From assembly GCF_030409505.1 (NCBI RefSeq), contig NZ_JAUFPZ010000002.1, positions 1,805,501 through 1,869,500 of the forward strand: a DNA stretch of 64,000 nucleotides, in the 5' to 3' direction. Position numbers and translations under genes: made by a program. This DNA is from Zunongwangia endophytica (GTDB taxonomy: Bacteria > Bacteroidota > Bacteroidia > Flavobacteriales > Flavobacteriaceae). Of the stretch, positions 58,741 to 64,000 are shown in pieces. Each line of letters starts with the position of its first letter. Positions within the stretch are counted from its first letter, which is position 1. Under the pieces are notes generated by a model that was not told the DNA's origin, did not search any database, and was given only the letters and a program-made list of their open reading frames with translations.

Positions 58741-61467
58741 TTAATTAGAACCCTGAAATAACCAGTCTACCGATTTTTTACCTACAAGACCCGCATCCCT
58801 GCTATTTATTTTTTGCCCTGCCGAGATAAATCCAAGTATTAACACTCTTCCTCTATCCAATTGAAGTTCATTTTTACCAGTCTCGAATTGATAGGTATGT
58901 ATATTTATTTTGGGATAATCATCCAACTTCAAAGCATTAGCAATTGTAATATCAGCCTGTCCCCTAGTATTACCCGCTGCATTATTTTCTAAGGTAGGAG
59001 CTATTAGATTTTCTTTATCCGTGGCATCTTCAAAAAATCCTACCACCACTTTCACAGGTTTTGAGTTTTCAAACTTGAGAATTGTTCCATTTGCTATCTG
59101 ATTCTTCTCCTTAAATTTTACGCCGGTTAGTTTTGAAATTTCAGGAGCAGTTTTAATAATTTGCGCACTCATTTTATCGTATACAAGACTTCCCACTGCG
59201 ACCGAATAAGTTTCCTGCCCCGAGAGAATTTCAACTTCAGCAGGTGTCCATGCTTTAACTTTTTCGTCCTGTGAATCAGATTTTACTGAAGAGTCAATAT
59301 TATTTAAATTTTTTCTAAAATTTTCTAATTCCTGTTCGTAAAGCGGTAACATTTCAGACCACAGCTTATATTTTCCATCATCCCCACCAATAGGAATCCG
59401 CCTCATGGAGGTTTGCATACTATTAGCATAAAAATAATTTCCCTCGGTCAATTCAACCAGTTTACGATAGTGTTTCAAACTGTTTTCCAGATGAGGAATT
59501 GCTTTTAAAAGAGCATCTTTCTCTCCCGAATGATCATATCTTAATACAAGCATGGCTGCTCTTACTTTTTCTGTAAAGAAATCTGCAAATGCCTTATAGG
59601 CATGAATATCATTCTGAAGTCGAATGAATTCTTCTTTATTTATACTTACATTCGGTTCTGCCTTATCTATAGCCTCAACAGCTTTTTTACCATGGGCTTC
59701 AATTTCCTGAATAATTTGTAGGGGCGTTTCTCCAATGTGTGGTTCATTGTTAAATTCTTTTTCGGCGTATTCAATCAGAATTTCTCCTTCTGGCCCGGTG
59801 GATTCATAAAATCCCGGATAAACGCGCCACTTATATGGATTAGCCAACTGACTCATAAACATGCCTAGTAATAAGGTTTGCCTGTTTCCTTCAGTGATTC
59901 CAAATCTCCTCAGAGTTTTAGGAGCAATTTCCCCTGTCTCCTCATAAGCCGTTAGAATTTGTTCAGAGACAGCCCGATCAGTGCCATACTTTTTAGAAAA
60001 TTCGTCGCTCCAGAATTTAATTTCTTCATTTCTTTCTCTTTCTTTTTGCCAGGCATACCTTCCCCAGGCGCTGTACCAGATCCAATCTCGATCCATTTCC
60101 AGTAAACGGGGTGCCGTATTATCTGCGGTATATGGCCAGTCCCAATAAGAAGCTTGAGGATATAGATGCAAGGCATTTGCTCCGTGAATTTCATGCATAG
60201 CTTTAACTGTCTTTTGAATAAAATTAGGAGAACCAAAACGAAATGGCTCCAGATTTGCAAGGATATGAACGTTTGAAATATGTACCGAAGCCAGATTACT
60301 TAAATCCTGATGGATTTTTGTCCAAGGACCTCGTGGTTCATAAGTAGTTAAAGACTCACCAGTATACTTATGTGTGGTATAGAGATTTTTATACAAGGGA
60401 AACGCAGCCTGCACAACCTTTGGAGCATCAGTATCGTGCGCTCTCAAAATGATTGGTGGTTCATCTTCTCTTCCCAGTCTTTGCATGCCATCCTTCACGC
60501 CGGGAATAATTGTATTTGTAAACCAGTTTATATCATTTTCAATGCCGCTAATAGCTTCTCCCAGTGCGACCAGAAGCCCAACATTAGGATATTTCTCTAT
60601 AAAAGCCGCTATTGATTTTCGAGTATAATCTTCCAGTAAAGGAGTAATTTCACGTCCTCTATCCTGAGTAGAGATATTATGATGTTCTGCAAAAGGTTTG
60701 GAAACGATAATATTGTAGAACATTTGAATTATCCAAATTCCGCGTTTATCAGCTTCTGTTGTTAGAAATTCGAATATTTCTTCGTTTTTTCTGAAAGTTT
60801 CTTCATCTACCTCAAGTGCATAGGGATAATCTTCTAATTTCACTAAGGATGCAAATGGATGTCCGTTCCATAAATACAGAGAATTATATCGATTTTTAAC
60901 CAGCATATCCAAATATTTTATCCATAGTTCCTTATCGTAAAACCAGGGGAAATTATTTGGAGAATATGGATATTCATAGACATGTCTATCTGGAAGAATA
61001 TTCATTTTTTGCATTCCTATAGCAGTTCCTCGCAAAACCATCTCCGGCTGATCACTAAAATCTAGATTTTTCGGTAATTTTTCTTCAGATTTGATTCTAT
61101 CGGCAAGCTCCAATGCTCCATAAAGTGCACCGGACTCGTCATTCCCAATGACATATATTCTATTGCCTTCAGAAGAAATTCTGAAGGCTTCCTTTGAATT
61201 GGTAATTTTAGGCTGATAACTTTCGAAATTATGTTTTATAAACCAATCGGAATCTTTTTCAGCCACAATGATTAATCTTTTAGATTCTGAATTATCATTT
61301 CGCACATCTTCAAGGAATCGAATATCTTCTCCAATACGATCCAGTTCCAGCATCAACCGTTCTGAACCAAAATTTATTCTTGGTGATTCTTTATCAAATG
61401 AAATTGCAATCTGAGCATTCAGTTGCATTGAAAAAATGATTAAGAATGTACTGAAAATTGTTTTCAT
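58741..61467 (-). CDS. Putative GH67-like alpha-uronidase (GH20/GH67-type N-domain plus TIM barrel)
   Basis: Secreted protein of 908 residues with a Sec signal (about 1-18). Residues about 20-140 look like the small alpha/beta domain that precedes GH20 and GH67 barrels, ending in GNDESGALYGALELADRI. The barrel (about 155-520) includes WIKYLDMLVKNRYNSLYLWN, GIWIIQMFYNIIV, VGLLVALGEAISG, LRAHDTDAP, LANLEPFRFG and YPQASYWDWPYTADN. A helical domain (about 520-740) and a C-terminal beta-domain follow. GH67 enzymes are alpha-glucuronidases; here an alpha-galacturonidase or glucuronidase on pectin side chains would fit. The family is not secure by eye. It is 9 bases from the symporter gene and last of operon 1. 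Confidence 0.55.
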   Translation of the reverse strand: MKTIFSTFLIIFSMQLNAQIAISFDKESPRINFGSERLMLELDRIGEDIRFLEDVRNDNSESKRLIIVAEKDSDWFIKHNFESYQPKITNSKEAFRISSEGNRIYVIGNDESGALYGALELADRIKSEEKLPKNLDFSDQPEMVLRGTAIGMQKMNILPDRHVYEYPYSPNNFPWFYDKELWIKYLDMLVKNRYNSLYLWNGHPFASLVKLEDYPYALEVDEETFRKNEEIFEFLTTEADKRGIWIIQMFYNIIVSKPFAEHHNISTQDRGREITPLLEDYTRKSIAAFIEKYPNVGLLVALGEAISGIENDINWFTNTIIPGVKDGMQRLGREDEPPIILRAHDTDAPKVVQAAFPLYKNLYTTHKYTGESLTTYEPRGPWTKIHQDLSNLASVHISNVHILANLEPFRFGSPNFIQKTVKAMHEIHGANALHLYPQASYWDWPYTADNTAPRLLEMDRDWIWYSAWGRYAWQKERERNEEIKFWSDEFSKKYGTDRAVSEQILTAYEETGEIAPKTLRRFGITEGNRQTLLLGMFMSQLANPYKWRVYPGFYESTGPEGEILIEYAEKEFNNEPHIGETPLQIIQEIEAHGKKAVEAIDKAEPNVSINKEEFIRLQNDIHAYKAFADFFTEKVRAAMLVLRYDHSGEKDALLKAIPHLENSLKHYRKLVELTEGNYFYANSMQTSMRRIPIGGDDGKYKLWSEMLPLYEQELENFRKNLNNIDSSVKSDSQDEKVKAWTPAEVEILSGQETYSVAVGSLVYDKMSAQIIKTAPEISKLTGVKFKEKNQIANGTILKFENSKPVKVVVGFFEDATDKENLIAPTLENNAAGNTRGQADITIANALKLDDYPKINIHTYQFETGKNELQLDRGRVLILGFISAGQKINSRDAGLVGKKSVDWLFQGSN

Positions 61468-61476
61468 TAGCGCTTT

Positions 61477-63060
61477 TTAATTTCCGTTGAAGAATATATA
61501 AAGACCTATCATTACGATAAATAAGGCCGCCCACATCACTTTAGCTGAAGGTTTCAATTTTGATAATTCCCCATAGTCGAGCGTACTTACATATTGGTTT
61601 TTCGATTTTTCGTTAAGCGAAAGAATCACAATTAGTACAGAAAGAAATACGAAAATGTAAAAAGAAAGCAATAGAAAATGTGGCCAAAAATCATAATCTG
61701 CTGCTGGGAAAACCCACAAATAGAAGACGCCTACGCCCATGCTCAGAATGGTTCCTAAAATAAGAATGACATTTACGGCGCGGGTGGTTGTTTTTTTCCA
61801 AAGCACACCGAAAAGGAAAACTACGGACATTGGGGGAGCAATAAATCCTAAAATTGATTGAAAAACATCGAATAAATTTAAGCCTTTAATACTATTAATA
61901 GCAAGTGTGATAAAAATGGCTAATAATGCCCCCACTACAGTTACCGCTCTTCCTATTTTAACTATCCTCTTCTGAGATGCTTCAGGTTTAAATTTCTTTA
62001 CATAAATATCGATCGTAAAAACTGTGCTTAATGCGTTTAGAGCAGAATCTATTGTACTAACTAATGCGGCTATTAAAACTGCCATCACAAGACCCGTCAT
62101 TCCTACAGGGAACATTTTAGTGACCATAGTCATATAGGCTTCATCTGGATTTTGCAAGTCAGGATAAAGAATAAAACAAATTACTCCTGGAAGAATAAAT
62201 AACGGAACATCCAGTATTTTAAGCCAACCGGTGAAATTGGCTCCTAGCTGTCCCTGTTTAATATTTTTCGCTCCCAAAACCGATTGCACCATGGATTGAT
62301 CTGTGCACCAAAACCACACTCCCATTACTGGATAGCCCAATATAATTGCAATCCAAGGATAGTTTGGGTCATCCGCAGGAAGAAAAAGATTCCAATATTC
62401 TGAAGGTGTTTCAGATATTAATGTCTCAATACCTCCAATCTTATAAATTCCAGTTATCGTAAGAGCCAAAGAAACTACGATGAGTAAAATCATTTGGAAT
62501 ACATTAGTAGCTGCTATAGCCTTTAGTCCGCCAGCGATAGTAAAAAAAGAAGCTATGATGATTAAAACGATAATGGAGAGCCACATGGGAATTCCTAAAA
62601 TCTGTTGAATAAGAATACCTCCTGCAAAAAGTGTAAGAGATAGCCAGCTAATTAATACCGTTACGATCGTATACCAGGCCAAAATATTTTGCGTGGAATC
62701 ACCAAAGCGTTTACCCATAAACTCAGGTAAAGTCTGCGTTTTAGCTCCTAGATAACGTGGAGCAAATACAACTGCAAGTAAAAAAATGAAAATGAAAGCA
62801 TACCAGGCAAAATTTCCCGCTACGATACCTGTGGTATAGCCAATACTAGCGGAAGCTATCAACATTGAAGGCCCAACGTTAGTTCCCCACATGGTAAAAC
62901 CAATACTAGTCCAATTAAGGGAATTACCTGCTAAAAATAGATTCTCGTCTACATCTTTTTTATCTCTAAAGCTGGCCCAGTAACCTATCCCTACAAGAAT
63001 TAAAATATATACACCCACAACGATAAAATCAGTTATGGTCAATAAGTCATGAATTTCCAT
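61477..63060 (-). CDS. SSS-family sodium:solute symporter
   Basis: Inner-membrane protein of 527 residues with about 13-14 hydrophobic helices. Sodium:solute symporter motifs are FLAGNSLNWTSIGFTMWGTN, TLPEFMGKRFGDSTQ, TIAGGLKAIAATNVFQ, GYPVMGVWFWCTDQSMVQ and ALVSTIDSALNALSTVFTID. It imports a monosaccharide or uronic acid with sodium. Position between a Gfo/Idh oxidoreductase and a putative alpha-uronidase suggests uptake of the released uronic acid or sugar (inference). Confidence 0.92.
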   Translation of the reverse strand: MEIHDLLTITDFIVVGVYILILVGIGYWASFRDKKDVDENLFLAGNSLNWTSIGFTMWGTNVGPSMLIASASIGYTTGIVAGNFAWYAFIFIFLLAVVFAPRYLGAKTQTLPEFMGKRFGDSTQNILAWYTIVTVLISWLSLTLFAGGILIQQILGIPMWLSIIVLIIIASFFTIAGGLKAIAATNVFQMILLIVVSLALTITGIYKIGGIETLISETPSEYWNLFLPADDPNYPWIAIILGYPVMGVWFWCTDQSMVQSVLGAKNIKQGQLGANFTGWLKILDVPLFILPGVICFILYPDLQNPDEAYMTMVTKMFPVGMTGLVMAVLIAALVSTIDSALNALSTVFTIDIYVKKFKPEASQKRIVKIGRAVTVVGALLAIFITLAINSIKGLNLFDVFQSILGFIAPPMSVVFLFGVLWKKTTTRAVNVILILGTILSMGVGVFYLWVFPAADYDFWPHFLLLSFYIFVFLSVLIVILSLNEKSKNQYVSTLDYGELSKLKPSAKVMWAALFIVMIGLYIFFNGN

Positions 63061-63075
63061 AAATAATCTTAAAAT

Positions 63076-64000
63076 TTAGGATAGTAGTTTCTGCAGATTG
63101 AATTCCTCAATAATTGCTGAGATTTTTTCCGGTTTACCAGAATCAAGAGATCGCTCCATAGCCTTTAATAGAACAATTGTACCTATTCCTTCTATTAAAT
63201 CGGGGTATGCCGTAAAATTCTGATGAATACTATCCGCAAAATAATTCAAATAGTTCTCGTATTCTCCGGCATGATGACTTTTCCCTTCAAATCTGAAAAA
63301 ATGCTTTAACTTATGTTCCCACGTTATTATACGTTCTTCACTATCTTTATCTGTTATAGCGTATCGTAAATCCATATAATCTCCCTGGCTACATCCTAAA
63401 TTTCCGCGAAGAATACAGCTCATTTCACTATCCCGCTGTACTGGTTGTACCGGCCCCGAATAAGCTCCCCCCACACGGGCTATCCTACCATCATTAGATT
63501 TGTATATAAATTGCATGGTATCGAAGTGTTTCAACCCACCTTTTTTACCATTTTCACTTAGCATACCGTAACCCATAACTTCTTCAATTTCTGGCAAATA
63601 CCATCTAATGAAGTCTACCGGATGGCTTAAGCCTCCATATAGCCATTTAAAAGAATTTTCTAGGGCCCAGGGTTTTTCCAGAAACCATCGATGATCTGCA
63701 TTATAGTATGCTTCCACAGTAACTAAATCTCCAATTAAACCATTCTCAAAATCCTGTCGTTGTCGTTTCATCGGTTGAAAAAACCTGCTGCTCTGCCCTA
63801 CAAATAACTTTTTTCCAGTTTTTTCCTGAAGCTTAACTAATTCTGAAGCTTCTTTAAGATCATCAATCAAGGGTTTCGTACAAACTACATGTTTGTCATG
63901 TTCCAGCGCCAGTTTAATATGAGTAGCATGCAAATGATCTGGGGTGTAGATTGCTATAGCCTCTATGGTAGGATCATTAAGCAAATCTTCAAATTTTGTA
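63076..64000 (-). CDS. Gfo/Idh/MocA-family oxidoreductase, 5' end outside the window
   Basis: Partial gene. The frame is open to the right edge (codons for TKFEDLLNDP lie upstream of the first possible TTG), so the true start is beyond 64000. The visible part starts inside the Rossmann domain: AIAIYTPDHLHATHIKLALE, then CTKPLID (the EKP-like motif), and a C-terminal domain with LYGGLSHPVDFIRWYLPEIE. At least 305 residues are visible. It is distinct from the other Gfo/Idh protein at 49605-50651. It is probably a sugar dehydrogenase acting on the solute brought in by the adjacent SSS symporter, 15 bases downstream. Confidence 0.88.
   Translation of the reverse strand, partial: TKFEDLLNDPTIEAIAIYTPDHLHATHIKLALEHDKHVVCTKPLIDDLKEASELVKLQEKTGKKLFVGQSSRFFQPMKRQRQDFENGLIGDLVTVEAYYNADHRWFLEKPWALENSFKWLYGGLSHPVDFIRWYLPEIEEVMGYGMLSENGKKGGLKHFDTMQFIYKSNDGRIARVGGAYSGPVQPVQRDSEMSCILRGNLGCSQGDYMDLRYAITDKDSEERIITWEHKLKHFFRFEGKSHHAGEYENYLNYFADSIHQNFTAYPDLIEGIGTIVLLKAMERSLDSGKPEKISAIIEEFNLQKLLS

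Noticed and set aside
63984..64000. TTG at 63984 as the start of the rightmost oxidoreductase
   Set aside because: The frame stays open to the edge and the Rossmann domain would be cut; the gene is simply truncated by the window.

Overview
The window looks like 64 kb of a marine-type Flavobacteriia (Bacteroidetes) chromosome carrying one very large pectin-utilisation locus. The evidence is one SusC/SusD pair, many lipoprotein and Sec signal peptides on glycan-active enzymes, AT-rich DNA, and promoters with a Bacteroidetes TAnnTTTG-type -7 box. All 37 genes I accept lie on the minus strand, so transcription runs from high to low coordinates. I saw no RNA genes, CRISPR arrays, insertion sequences or recognisable transcription regulators.

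Layout in the direction of transcription. (1) From the right edge to 58741: a truncated Gfo/Idh/MocA oxidoreductase, an SSS sodium:solute symporter, and a large GH67-like putative alpha-uronidase. (2) 58660 to 48023: a GH78 rhamnosidase leads an almost gap-free operon of intracellular genes (MaoC hydratase, solute-binding-like protein with no signal peptide, two family III CoA-transferases, sugar-lactonase-type amidohydrolase, RhaT symporter, Gfo/Idh oxidoreductase, small orphan), ending in a CE15-type esterase. (3) 47936 to 40128: GH43-like propeller, GH2 beta-galactosidase type, GH106 rhamnosidase. (4) 40055 to 35470: RuBisCO-like protein, DUF1537 sugar-acid kinase, Asp/Glu-racemase-family protein, BASS-type permease. 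(5) 35389 to 27124: SASA esterase, DUF5703 protein, multidomain PL1 lyase, GH127. (6) 26803 to 17685: SusC, SusD, a hairpin, then PL1 and a DUF3826-PL1 fusion, ended by a strong hairpin. (7) 17398 to 7: PL1, beta-helix fusion protein, GH140, GH28, GH43, beta-propeller, GH78, esterase, GH95.

How it fits together (inference). Four PL1 lyases and GH28 cut the homogalacturonan backbone. SusCD imports the pieces. GH78, GH106, GH95, GH127, GH140, GH2, the GH43s and the esterases trim side chains. The set resembles rhamnogalacturonan-II machinery and also suits apiogalacturonan, because a GH140 apiosidase sits in the same locus as a RuBisCO-like protein/DUF1537 kinase pair of the kind used for apiose-derived 3-oxo-isoapionate. 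The CoA-transferase/MaoC/RhaT operon looks like a separate intracellular route for another released sugar or sugar acid, possibly 6-deoxy, that I cannot match to a described pathway.

The most striking non-coding signal is a 45-nt promoter module present six times, at the head of every operon whose start lies inside the window. It combines a 17-nt element, CANGWARGNRCAGGATR-like, with a TAnnTTTG-like box at fixed spacing. It looks like the binding site of one locus-wide regulator that is not encoded here.
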